Shown one piece after another: positions 1 to 7,774 of a stretch of 32,589 bases of DNA. Source of the stretch: Actinobacillus ureae ATCC 25976 (GTDB taxonomy: Bacteria > Pseudomonadota > Gammaproteobacteria > Enterobacterales > Pasteurellaceae). The stretch's first letter is position 1, and each line of letters begins with the position of its first letter. Under the pieces are notes generated by a model, which worked only from the letters and a program-made list of their open reading frames with translations, made no database searches and was not told the DNA's origin. The translations under genes and the position numbers were made by a program. The stretch lies in NCBI RefSeq assembly GCF_000188255.1, contig NZ_GL831081.1, positions 458,830 to 491,418 of the forward strand, written 5' to 3'.

Positions 1-199
1 CAAAAAATCTTGAAAAAGTGATTAAGAGAACAAATTTAATACAATCCGAATGTTTTTTATTATTTTTCTGCTAAAAAAGTAACAAACCCCATTCTTTAAA
101 TGGTAAGTAACCCATTCTTACTTTTCCTAAAAATTCACTTTCTTTTTCTAAAATTAATCGCTACATTCCGTATAGTTTATTTATATAGAGGTAGATATC

Positions 200-1033
200 A
201 TGCAAAAAGAACATTTTATTGGTTTAGGCGTAGCTGGCAATTTTGCCGGTCATTTAGAACAAGCAGGCGAAGCGGCTGATTTCTTACAGGTAAAAACAGA
301 AGAAGCAATTCAGCCGAAAGCGATTTTTCCTTTCTATGTCCCAAGCCAAACCTTAAACCCAACAGAACAATTCCTCGCAACTTATCCCCTGTCTCACGAT
401 ACGATTACTTTTCCAAATGATGCTGACAATCTGCAAATTGAACCGGAAGTTGCATTAATTTGCGCAATCGAATATCAAAACAACCAAGTTGTAGCTCTCA
501 AACCTATTCATTTTGCCGCTTATAACGACTGCTCTATTCGCCGTCCGAATGCACGTAAAATTTGTGAAAAGAAAAACTGGGGCAATGCATCAAAAGGGAT
601 CTCTGAAACACTGATTCCGTTAGATCATTTCGCACAAGGCGGTATTTTAGATAATTACAATATTGCTTGTTTCCATAAACGTGACGGTAAACTTAATGCA
701 TATGGTGAAGATAGCCCGGCGGTAAGCTATAGTTACTTTCATCAAAAACTGCTGAATTGGATTGTAGATAAGATGAATAACCAACCGGATCAAGGGCCGA
801 TGAATCACATTGCCGAATTACTTAAGCAAGCAAACTATCCAGCAAAAGCAGTGATCAGTATCGGTGCTACTCGCTATACTGAATTTGGTGAAAGCAACTT
901 CCTGCAAGTTGGCGATACAAGTATCGTGGTGGTTTACAATGCTACACAATACTCACACGAGCAAATTGCAGAAATGGCTAGCTCGGAACAATTCCCTGCA
1001 GACATCTCGGCATTAGTTCAAACCGTACGCTAA
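200..1033 (+). CDS. DUF5718 family protein, function unknown
   Basis: A 277-residue soluble protein with no signal peptide or membrane segment. I place it in the DUF5718 family from its overall look (N-terminal GLGVAGNFAGHLEQAGEA, central EPEVALICAIEY and AAYNDCSIRRPNARKICEKK). The phrases EPEVAL and NDCSIR recall the fumarylacetoacetate-hydrolase/hydratase fold, but no biochemical role can be assigned. The ATG start has the weak ribosome site GAGGT at 189-193. A TATAGT box at 171-176 could be its -10, with no good -35. The gene is followed by the promoter of ligE, so it is probably transcribed alone. The 199 bases before it hold no gene. Confidence 0.8.
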   Translation: MQKEHFIGLGVAGNFAGHLEQAGEAADFLQVKTEEAIQPKAIFPFYVPSQTLNPTEQFLATYPLSHDTITFPNDADNLQIEPEVALICAIEYQNNQVVALKPIHFAAYNDCSIRRPNARKICEKKNWGNASKGISETLIPLDHFAQGGILDNYNIACFHKRDGKLNAYGEDSPAVSYSYFHQKLLNWIVDKMNNQPDQGPMNHIAELLKQANYPAKAVISIGATRYTEFGESNFLQVGDTSIVVVYNATQYSHEQIAEMASSEQFPADISALVQTVR

Positions 1034-1076
1034 TCAATTTCTCACTATACAAGCAGCCCAGTTTGATAAAAATTTT

Positions 1077-1137
1077 TGCGATCCTGATCGGAGAATTTTT
1101 CTTAAAATCAGACCGCTTGTTTGATCTTCTATATATT
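1077..1137 (+). promoter_or_regulatory. CRP-S-like (Sxy-dependent) site and promoter of ligE
   Basis: The core reads TGCGA-N6-TCGGA (1077-1092), flanked by T-rich and A-rich runs. This is one mismatch from the Pasteurellaceae CRP-S consensus TGCGA-N6-TCGCA, in which C replaces the T of ordinary CRP sites and makes activation depend on Sxy (TfoX). A TATATT -10 lies at 1132-1137. With the transcription start near 1144, the site is centred about 60 bases upstream, the class I position. The H. influenzae homologue of ligE belongs to the competence regulon, which supports the call. Sequence and spacing are seen; the regulation is inferred. An uptake signal (1112-1120) lies between site and -10. 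Confidence 0.65.
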
Positions 1138-1168
1138 GGTTTACCTCTTTTCTTAATAGGTAACGAAT

Positions 1169-2005
1169 ATGAAGACTTTCCTTTTTATGCTTTTATGCTT
1201 CAGTACATCACTTTTTGCGAAAAGCCCAGAATTAATGCTATTGGGTCAATATCACGACCAAGATATAGACGGCTGGGTCATGAGTGAGAAATTAGACGGT
1301 GTGCGAGGCTATTGGAACGGCAAGCAACTTATCAGCCGCCAGGGTAATCCACTTGCACCTCCGGACTACTTTATTAAAGATTTCCCATCTTTTGCGATTG
1401 ATGGAGAACTTTTTAGCGAAAGAGGAAAATTTGAAGAAATCTCAAGTATCACCAGAGCCAGTGAGCCTAAAGGTTGGTATAAGTTGAAACTTTATGTTTT
1501 TGATGTACCGAATGCAGATGGCAATTTGCTTGAAAGATTAACTAAATTGAAAAATTATCTTTCACAGCATCCTACCCCTTATATTCAAATCATTGAACAG
1601 ATTCCGATTCAAAATAAAGCCCATTTAATGCAATTCTATCAGCAAGTACTTGCCCAACATGGCGAAGGCATTGTGGTACGTAATCCGAATACTGCTTACA
1701 TAAAAGGACGTTCTGCACAAATTCTCAAATTAAAACCCGTATTAGATGAAGAATGTACCGTCATTGCTCACCATAACGGCAAAGGGAAATATCGCAATAA
1801 ACTGGGCTCAATCACTTGTGAAAACCAGCGTGGACATTTCCGTATCGGATCCGGTTTTAAAGATAAAGATCGTGAAAATCCACCTCCCATTGGGAGTTTG
1901 ATTACTTATAAATATCGAGGCATTACTGAAAAAGGTAAACCTCGCTTTGCCACCTTCTTCCGCCAAAGAATGGATGTAACGCCAAATACCTTACCACTCC
2001 AATAA
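1169..2005 (+). CDS. ligE: Periplasmic ATP-dependent DNA ligase (Lig E type)
   Basis: Joins nicked DNA using ATP; this minimal class is exported and has been linked to DNA uptake in Haemophilus and Neisseria. The 278-residue protein starts with a signal peptide (hydrophobic residues 3-16, likely cleaved after LFA at 17). Nucleotidyltransferase motifs follow in order: KLDGVR with the AMP-accepting Lys41, IDGELF (motif III, about 77-82), GEGIVVR (motif IV) and LKLKP (motif V), then a short OB domain to the end. There are no extra DNA-binding domains, as is usual for Lig E. AGGT precedes the ATG. The CRP-S-like promoter upstream fits a competence gene. An inverted pair of uptake signals lies just downstream. 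Confidence 0.92.
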   Translation: MKTFLFMLLCFSTSLFAKSPELMLLGQYHDQDIDGWVMSEKLDGVRGYWNGKQLISRQGNPLAPPDYFIKDFPSFAIDGELFSERGKFEEISSITRASEPKGWYKLKLYVFDVPNADGNLLERLTKLKNYLSQHPTPYIQIIEQIPIQNKAHLMQFYQQVLAQHGEGIVVRNPNTAYIKGRSAQILKLKPVLDEECTVIAHHNGKGKYRNKLGSITCENQRGHFRIGSGFKDKDRENPPPIGSLITYKYRGITEKGKPRFATFFRQRMDVTPNTLPLQ

Positions 2006-2011
2006 CATCAT

Positions 2012-2069
2012 ACAAGCGGTTATATTTAATGTGAAATTTGCAAAAAATTTGTTAAATCTGACCGCTTGT
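2012..2069. repeat. Inverted pair of DNA uptake signals after ligE
   Basis: ACAAGCGGT at 2012-2020 and its complement at 2061-2069 can pair as a 9-bp stem around a 40-base loop. Such pairs often act as weak terminators in this family. It separates ligE from the oad operon. Confidence 0.75.
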
Positions 2070-2090
2070 TAGCAACAAAATCAGAAAAAT

Positions 2091-2152
2091 TGTGAAGCAC
2101 TTGGCATTTCTTAGGGAAACCGTTTGCAGAGTAAAAATGATTTGATTATCTT
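2091..2152 (+). promoter_or_regulatory. Putative promoter of oadGAB with a degenerate CRP-like site
   Basis: TTTGCA (2123-2128) and TATCTT (2147-2152), 18 bases apart, are the best -35 and -10 before oadG. A half-conserved CRP site, TGTGA-N6-TGGCA (2091-2106), is centred about 60 bases before the predicted start. Only its left half matches the consensus fully, so catabolite control is a weak inference. Confidence 0.35.
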
Positions 2153-2187
2153 GTTATGTGCAGCACAATAGATTCAAAGGTATATTT

Positions 2188-2445
2188 ATGACAGACGCAG
2201 AACTTTTTAGTGAAGGCATAAATTTAATGATTTCAGGAATGGGCTTTGTGCTTACTTTTCTGATCGTACTCATTTATGCAATTAGTTTTATCTCTAAGAT
2301 AATCAATAAATTCTTTCCTGAACCACTTCCAGCTCCGCTAGCCAAACCAACGCCAAGCGTTGCTCCCACAGATAATTTAGACCATTTACGCCCCGTGATT
2401 GCGGCTGCTATTGCCCATCATCGTCGTCAACAAGGATTAAAATAA
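2188..2445 (+). CDS. oadG: Oxaloacetate decarboxylase gamma subunit
   Basis: Small membrane anchor of the sodium-pumping oxaloacetate decarboxylase; it holds the alpha subunit against OadB, and its C-terminus binds zinc in characterised systems. The 85-residue protein has one membrane helix (about 13-35), a proline-rich linker (PEPLPAPLAKPTP) and a basic, histidine-bearing tail (IAHHRRQQGLK). I chose the ATG at 2188 because AAAGG (2176-2180) is seven bases before it; a GTG 30 bases earlier is in frame but has no ribosome site. It is first in an operon with oadA 15 bases downstream. Confidence 0.92.
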   Translation: MTDAELFSEGINLMISGMGFVLTFLIVLIYAISFISKIINKFFPEPLPAPLAKPTPSVAPTDNLDHLRPVIAAAIAHHRRQQGLK

Positions 2446-2460
2446 TAGAGGATTTTTATC

Positions 2461-4269
2461 ATGACTATTCAAAACAAAAAAATTGCAATTACTGATGTTG
2501 TTTTACGTGATGCACACCAATCTTTGTTTGCGACACGACTACGTTTAGACGATATGTTTCCGATTGCGGCTGAATTAGATAAAATCGGCTATTGGTCTTT
2601 AGAAGCATGGGGCGGTGCGACTTTTGATAGCTGTATCCGTTTTTTAGGCGAAGATCCTTGGGTACGTTTACGTGAATTGAAAAAAGCGATTCCGAATACC
2701 CCATTACAAATGTTATTACGCGGACAAAATTTATTAGGTTATCGCCATTATGCCGATGATGTAGTAGATCGCTTTGTGGAACGTTGTGTTACCAACGGGA
2801 TGGATGTATTCCGTGTATTTGACGCATTGAATGACCCTCGCAATATGCAAACGGCATTACAAGCGGTCAAAAAACACGGCGGTCATGCTCAAGGTACGTT
2901 AAGTTATACCACCAGTCCGGTACACACGTTACAAACGTGGTTAGACGTAACCGAACAATTATTGGAAATCGGGGTAGACTCGCTCGTTATCAAAGATATG
3001 TCCGGTATCTTAACGCCAATGGCAGCATACGAATTAGTCAGTGAAATTAAAAAACGTTATGACGTAGAGCTTCACTTACACTGTCACTCAACCACCGGTA
3101 TGGCGGAAATGGCATTATTAAAAGCGATTGAAGCAGGTGTTGACGGTGTAGATACCTCTATTTCTTCAATGTCTGGCACTTATGGTCATCCGGCAACTGA
3201 ATCTATCGTGGCAACTTTACAAGGCACGCCTTACGACACTGGGTTAAACATTCCGCAACTTGAAAAAATCTCAGCGTACTTCCGTGATGTACGTAAGAAA
3301 TATGCAAAATTTGAAGGTCAATTACGTGGTGTAGACAGTCGTATTCTGGTGGCACAAGTGCCGGGCGGTATGTTAACCAATCTTGAGAGCCAACTTAAAC
3401 AACAAAATGCTAGTGATAAACTTGATCTTGTATTGCAAGAAATCCCTCGAGTGCGTGAAGATCTCGGCAATATCCCACTTGTAACACCAACCTCACAAAT
3501 CGTCGGTACTCAAGCGGTAATGAACGTATTAATGGGCGAGCGTTATAAAACTATCGCCAAAGAAACCGCCAGTATTTTAAAAGGCGAATATGGTCGTACA
3601 CCTGAGCCGGTTAATAAAGCGTTACAAGAACGTGTACTTGAAGGTACTGCGCCGATTACCGACCGTCCGGCAGACCATATTGCCCCAGAAATTGACAAAT
3701 TAGTGGCGGAAGTGACCGCACAAGCCAAAGAGAAAGGCATTACGCTTTCCGAAAATACGATTGACGACGTGTTAATCGTGGCGTTATTCCAACAAGTCGG
3801 TTGGAAATTCTTAGAAAACCGTAATAATCCGGCAGCCTTCGAACCGGCTCAGACCGCAGAAGTTGCAAAAGAAGCGGCAAAACCGACCGCTTCTCACACA
3901 GCAAAAGCAGGCGAACCAGCCGTTTATACGGTTGAACTTGAAGGCAAAGCCTTTGTGGTGAAAGTCAGTGAAGGCGGTGATATTACCAATATTGCACCAA
4001 CAGCGCCAGCTGCCGCACCACAAGTTGTAGCACCGGCTGCAGCAACCAGTGCAAATGCTGAACCGGTCAAAGCACCGATGGCAGGTAACATTCTTAAAGT
4101 CGAAGTTAGCGAAGGTCAACAAGTTGCGGAGGGTGATGTGTTATTAATTCTTGAAGCAATGAAAATGGAAACTCAAATTTGCGCACCAAAAGCCGGTAAA
4201 GTCCAAGGCATTGCGGCAAAACAAGGTGATGTCGTTGCAGTTGATCAAGTATTAATGAATCTTGCTTAA
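2461..4269 (+). CDS. oadA: Oxaloacetate decarboxylase alpha subunit (biotin carboxyltransferase)
   Basis: Transfers the carboxyl group of oxaloacetate to biotin, giving pyruvate; OadB then releases CO2. The 602-residue protein has an N-terminal carboxyltransferase TIM barrel with metal ligands Asp17, His207 and His209 and the modified lysine in VIKDMSG (Lys178). A conserved alpha-helical domain follows to about 450, then an Ala/Pro-rich linker (about 505-530). The C-terminal biotinyl domain carries EAMKMET with biotin-accepting Lys568. Length and order match the family. Its position between oadG and oadB is the usual one. An uptake signal lies inside the gene at 2859-2867. Confidence 0.97.
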   Translation: MTIQNKKIAITDVVLRDAHQSLFATRLRLDDMFPIAAELDKIGYWSLEAWGGATFDSCIRFLGEDPWVRLRELKKAIPNTPLQMLLRGQNLLGYRHYADDVVDRFVERCVTNGMDVFRVFDALNDPRNMQTALQAVKKHGGHAQGTLSYTTSPVHTLQTWLDVTEQLLEIGVDSLVIKDMSGILTPMAAYELVSEIKKRYDVELHLHCHSTTGMAEMALLKAIEAGVDGVDTSISSMSGTYGHPATESIVATLQGTPYDTGLNIPQLEKISAYFRDVRKKYAKFEGQLRGVDSRILVAQVPGGMLTNLESQLKQQNASDKLDLVLQEIPRVREDLGNIPLVTPTSQIVGTQAVMNVLMGERYKTIAKETASILKGEYGRTPEPVNKALQERVLEGTAPITDRPADHIAPEIDKLVAEVTAQAKEKGITLSENTIDDVLIVALFQQVGWKFLENRNNPAAFEPAQTAEVAKEAAKPTASHTAKAGEPAVYTVELEGKAFVVKVSEGGDITNIAPTAPAAAPQVVAPAAATSANAEPVKAPMAGNILKVEVSEGQQVAEGDVLLILEAMKMETQICAPKAGKVQGIAAKQGDVVAVDQVLMNLA

Positions 4270-4285
4270 ACGATAAGGAGTTGAT

Positions 4286-5593
4286 ATGGAAAGTATTATC
4301 GCTCTGTTTCAGGGCATGGGCATTATGCATATGGAGCTAGGGCAAGCGATTATGATCGCGGTAAGTCTGCTATTGCTCTGGCTTGCAATTGCTCGTGGCT
4401 TTGAACCGCTCCTTCTACTGCCAATCGGTTTTGGCGGTTTGTTATCCAACATTCCGGAAGCCGGTTTGGCAATGACCGCTTTAGATAATCTATTGCACCA
4501 CGGCACAACCGAACAGCTAGCGATTATTGCGGCGAAAGTAAATAGTGCCAGTTTGGATGTACACAGTATTAAAGAAGCGATTGCATTAGTTGCTCCTTCG
4601 GTACAAAACGAGTTGGAAGTGATTGCCGGAGATATGGGCTATACCGCCGGTGTGTTATCACTATTTTATAAAGTGGCGATTGGTTATGGTGTTGCACCAC
4701 TCATCATCTTTATGGGCGTGGGGGCAATGACGGATTTTGGCCCGTTACTCGCGAACCCTCGTACACTTTTATTAGGTGCAGCAGCACAATTCGGTATTTT
4801 CGCAACCGTACTCGGCGCTTTAGGTTTGAACTGGTTAGGTATTATTGACTTTACCCTACCGCAAGCGGCAGCGATTGGTATTATCGGTGGTGCGGACGGC
4901 CCGACCGCAATCTATTTGGCAAGTAAACTTGCGCCTGAATTACTCGGTGCGATTGCAGTAGCGGCTTACTCTTATATGGCGTTAGTGCCGTTAATTCAGC
5001 CGCCGATTATGAAAGCGTTAACTACAGATGCCGAACGTAAAATCCGTATGGTGCAGTTACGCACGGTAAGCAATCGAGAAAAAATTCTGTTCCCGATTAT
5101 CTTACTCTTACTTGTGGCGTTATTACTGCCGGATGCGGCACCATTACTCGGTATGTTCTGTTTTGGTAACTTAATGCGTGTCAGTGGCGTGGTGGAACGT
5201 TTGAATGATACAGCACAAAATGCGCTGATCAATATCGTAACAATTTTCCTTGGCTTATCGGTCGGGGCGAAATTAGTGGCGGATAAATTCTTACAACCAC
5301 AGACACTCGGTATTTTATTATTAGGTATCGTGGCGTTCTGTATCGGCACAGCAAGCGGTGTATTAATGGCGAAATTGATGAATAAATTCAGCAAAAACAA
5401 AATTAACCCGCTTATCGGTTCTGCCGGTGTCTCTGCCGTACCAATGGCAGCTCGTGTATCAAATAAAGTCGGTTTGGAATATGACAAACAAAACTTCTTA
5501 TTAATGCACGCAATGGGGCCAAACGTAGCCGGTGTAATCGGCTCTGCCATCGCAGCCGGTGTAATGTTAAAATACATTGCGGCGATGATGTAA
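4286..5593 (+). CDS. oadB: Oxaloacetate decarboxylase beta subunit (Na+ pump)
   Basis: Integral membrane subunit that decarboxylates carboxybiotin and exports sodium ions. The 435-residue protein is almost wholly hydrophobic. It carries the family signature [10 protein letters not shown] with Asp204, the counterpart of the sodium-binding Asp203 of Klebsiella OadB, and [24 protein letters not shown] near the C-terminus in place of the usual vesicle-facing motif. A polar stretch at about 72-116 sits between the first helices. AAGGAG precedes the ATG, 16 bases after oadA. The operon ends in a strong terminator just downstream. In this family the complex supports fermentative growth through citrate or oxaloacetate breakdown and the sodium gradient. 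Confidence 0.96.
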   Translation: MESIIALFQGMGIMHMELGQAIMIAVSLLLLWLAIARGFEPLLLLPIGFGGLLSNIPEAGLAMTALDNLLHHGTTEQLAIIAAKVNSASLDVHSIKEAIALVAPSVQNELEVIAGDMGYTAGVLSLFYKVAIGYGVAPLIIFMGVGAMTDFGPLLANPRTLLLGAAAQFGIFATVLGALGLNWLGIIDFTLPQAAAIGIIGGADGPTAIYLASKLAPELLGAIAVAAYSYMALVPLIQPPIMKALTTDAERKIRMVQLRTVSNREKILFPIILLLLVALLLPDAAPLLGMFCFGNLMRVSGVVERLNDTAQNALINIVTIFLGLSVGAKLVADKFLQPQTLGILLLGIVAFCIGTASGVLMAKLMNKFSKNKINPLIGSAGVSAVPMAARVSNKVGLEYDKQNFLLMHAMGPNVAGVIGSAIAAGVMLKYIAAMM

Positions 5594-5609
5594 AGCCTTT
5601 CATATTACC

Positions 5610-5645
5610 CGCACTTCAAGTTTCTATCTTGAAGTGCGAGTTTCT
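5610..5645 (+). terminator. Rho-independent terminator of oadGAB
   Basis: A perfect 11-bp stem (CGCACTTCAAG at 5610-5620 with CTTGAAGTGCG at 5628-5638) around a 7-base loop, followed by a T-rich stretch. Confidence 0.85.
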
Positions 5646-5682
5646 TATTTTTAGCAACTACACTCTTATTCACCTGAACTGG

Positions 5683-6531
5683 CTAAAACAAACTCCCTTG
5701 TTCCCCACTACGTTCGTTCACCTCGGTTTTTACCTCAAATCCTAACTCGGCTAAATAGCCTTTAATTGTTGCAATATTATAGAAAGAATAGCTTTTGGTC
5801 GTGTTTTGGAAGTAAAGATAAAGCACATCAAATGTATTGCGTTGTTGAAAAAGTAAATTTGCCAGTTGTTTTAACTCATCATCACGATAGCGATAATCAT
5901 GTCGCGCTGCGGCGGAATCCGCTTCCCACCAGTTGGGATTATGTCCGTGTAAACGTAAATAAGCCGTACGCTGAAAACTCTGAAAATGAAACGCCGGCAA
6001 ACCGATATTCAGCGGATAATCAACATTACACCAAATCAGATTAGGCTGTTTGGCAAAGGTTTGAAACACCGGTGGAATATGCCAACTGGCGTGGCGAAAT
6101 TCCACCGCTAGCGGGAAATCGGCAAACCAGTGACCAAGTTGAGCAAGATAAAGGCGGTTTGCCGGAGTGCGGTCAAAAGTATGCGGAAATTGCACAAACA
6201 AATTTGCGAGGCAATTTTGCTCAATAAGCGGCTGTAAAGCAGCCAAAAAATAACGAGCTTGCTCAGCGGTGGCGCTGCGGTTATGGCTAAAATCTTGATG
6301 CAATTTTACTGAAAATTTTAACCGCTTCTCAGCCTTTTCCACCATGCCTTGTAATGCCTTTTCACCAATAGGCGCATGAAAGGTGCTATTGATTTCAATC
6401 GTATCGTAATGACAACTATAAACTGTCAAAAAATCGCTTTTTGCCGTACCATGCGGATATAGCGTCCCAACCAAATCCGTGTCGCTATAACCGCCGGTAC
6501 CGATATAGATTTTAGGCATGGTATTGTACAA
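5683..6531 (-). CDS. DUF72 family protein (YecE-like)
   Basis: A 282-residue cytoplasmic protein of the DUF72 TIM-barrel family. Its molecular role is not established. The N-terminal IYIGTGGYSD, the segment EINSTFHAP and the later LAVEFRH and YLRLHGHNP are typical; DVLYLYFQNTTKSYSFYNI stands where the family has its asparagine-rich end. The start is best taken as the TTG at 6531: AAAGGAG (6545-6539) lies exactly seven bases before it, whereas the ATG at 6519 would be 19 bases away. It lies downstream of hsdS but is separated from it by a palindrome, so co-transcription is uncertain. Confidence 0.88.
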   Translation of the reverse strand: MYNTMPKIYIGTGGYSDTDLVGTLYPHGTAKSDFLTVYSCHYDTIEINSTFHAPIGEKALQGMVEKAEKRLKFSVKLHQDFSHNRSATAEQARYFLAALQPLIEQNCLANLFVQFPHTFDRTPANRLYLAQLGHWFADFPLAVEFRHASWHIPPVFQTFAKQPNLIWCNVDYPLNIGLPAFHFQSFQRTAYLRLHGHNPNWWEADSAAARHDYRYRDDELKQLANLLFQQRNTFDVLYLYFQNTTKSYSFYNIATIKGYLAELGFEVKTEVNERSGEQGSLF

Positions 6532-6566
6532 TTCGCTTCTCCTTTAATACCAAATTCGGTAGTCAT

Positions 6567-6593
6567 GGTAGGGACGCACTACGTGCGTCCTAT
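6567..6593. repeat. REP-like palindrome
   Basis: GGACGCAC (6572-6579) and GTGCGTCC (6583-6590) form a perfect 8-bp stem around TAC, with GTAG/CTAT-like flanks. No T tract follows on either strand, so it is not a standard terminator. GC-rich hairpins of the form GTAGGGACGCAC...GTGCGTCC are common as dispersed repetitive palindromes in many bacteria. Only one copy lies in this window. Confidence 0.55.
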
Positions 6594-6599
6594 TTCCCC

Positions 6600-7760
6600 C
6601 TAAACTACCTCAACCTGCCCATTCATTAACATTGGTAAAAGAAAATCTCGGAGTTGGGTGAATTTTTGGGTTTCTTTAAGGTTTATTTTGATCTTATTAT
6701 AAAATTTCGTTGTATATTGAGCGTATTTTTCAATCATTTCTTCACTTGGAACAACAACATACAGATCTTTAATTTTATCTTGCGACAAATTATCACGAGC
6801 TGAACCAGAACTTAAATTGACTAGATATTGGTACAAATCACTCAATGCAATTTTTAAGTAAAAATTTAACTGCTTATCATTTGGCATAATGGCACAAATT
6901 GCCTGATTAGTTGTTGCTTCAAATGAAATAAGACTGGTTTTCCCCGCAGTTGCACCATACATTGCCATTAAAATGCTATCAGCAGGAAATAATTTAGCAC
7001 TTGAATTTTCTAAACCTAATTGTGAAATATAATTTTCCGTTGCAATAATAAATGGATTATTTAACTCACCGCTATTAATCCACGGAATATCACCATTTTC
7101 ATAGTATTCAGCAATAGTTGATTTTGGTGTTCCGCCAGAACCTGTTTTTGCAATATCTTTGATTTGTTTTACCTCCCACCCCTTTGGCACTTCTCGTTTT
7201 AGTTCGGGGTGGTAAACCATTTCGCCGCCTGATGATTTGTAGGGGTTGCCGTTTTCATCGGGGAAGTCGAATTGCACAAACCAGTAGTCGTAGAGCGTTT
7301 TCGCCATTTTTTCTAGTTCGGCGTTAATTTGCTGATTTAGGGCAATTTTGCGATCCAAAGAGGAAAGTACTTGGGCGATTTTTTGTTGGTTTTTTTTATT
7401 AGGCAACTTAACAGGAATGGAATAATAAGCCGTTGAGGTCATACTTGGTAAAGTTGAACCAGAATCTAACGCACTTAAATTTAGTTGACTTAAATAAGCA
7501 TAAAGATAATACGGATCTGCTTTTTCATTTACCAAAGCATAATACATTGTATCCACAGTCCATAATTTTCCTTTGGAATACATAATATTATTTAGCGTAC
7601 CTTTACGTGGCAAAAGTACAGCTTCGCCATCATAAAGATAATCATCAACATAAGTCATTATCCCACCTGAGCCATAAACAGGAATATTGCCTTTATTCAA
7701 ATGGTCATATTTCTTGCCATTTTTAATGCTGATTAAATCTTGTAATTTATATTCTTCCAT
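6600..7760 (-). CDS. hsdS: Type I restriction-modification specificity subunit
   Basis: Determines the DNA sequence recognised by the HsdM methylase and the HsdR nuclease complex. The 386-residue protein has two target-recognition domains: about 1-115, and about 190-330 beginning EVPKGWEVKQIKDIAKTGSGGTP. They are separated by the conserved helix NQQKIAQVLSSLDRKIALNQQINAELEKMAKTLYDYWF (about 122-160) and closed by a second helix ending LRDFLLPMLMNGQVEV. Both domains are complete, so a bipartite target is expected, but the site cannot be read from sequence. It starts 14 bases after hsdM, with AGGGGAAG as ribosome site overlapping the hsdM stop. Confidence 0.95.
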   Translation of the reverse strand: MEEYKLQDLISIKNGKKYDHLNKGNIPVYGSGGIMTYVDDYLYDGEAVLLPRKGTLNNIMYSKGKLWTVDTMYYALVNEKADPYYLYAYLSQLNLSALDSGSTLPSMTSTAYYSIPVKLPNKKNQQKIAQVLSSLDRKIALNQQINAELEKMAKTLYDYWFVQFDFPDENGNPYKSSGGEMVYHPELKREVPKGWEVKQIKDIAKTGSGGTPKSTIAEYYENGDIPWINSGELNNPFIIATENYISQLGLENSSAKLFPADSILMAMYGATAGKTSLISFEATTNQAICAIMPNDKQLNFYLKIALSDLYQYLVNLSSGSARDNLSQDKIKDLYVVVPSEEMIEKYAQYTTKFYNKIKINLKETQKFTQLRDFLLPMLMNGQVEVV

Positions 7761-7774
7761 CTCGCAAACTTCCC

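Noticed and set aside
78-121. Direct repeat of AGTAAC...CCATTCTT with a small GTAAG/CTTAC hairpin before four T, upstream of the first gene
   Set aside because: The stem is only 5 bp and the repeat is imperfect and AT-rich; too weak to call a terminator or operator.
1063-1287. Open frame of 74 codons overlapping the ligE start
   Set aside because: It lies in the ligE promoter and out of frame with ligE, has no ribosome site and no protein-like composition.
2142-2155. FNR-like TTGAT near the oadG promoter
   Set aside because: The second half-site does not match ATCAA.
2158-2187. Upstream GTG start for oadG
   Set aside because: No ribosome site before it; the ATG at 2188 has AAAGG at good distance and gives the usual OadG N-terminus.
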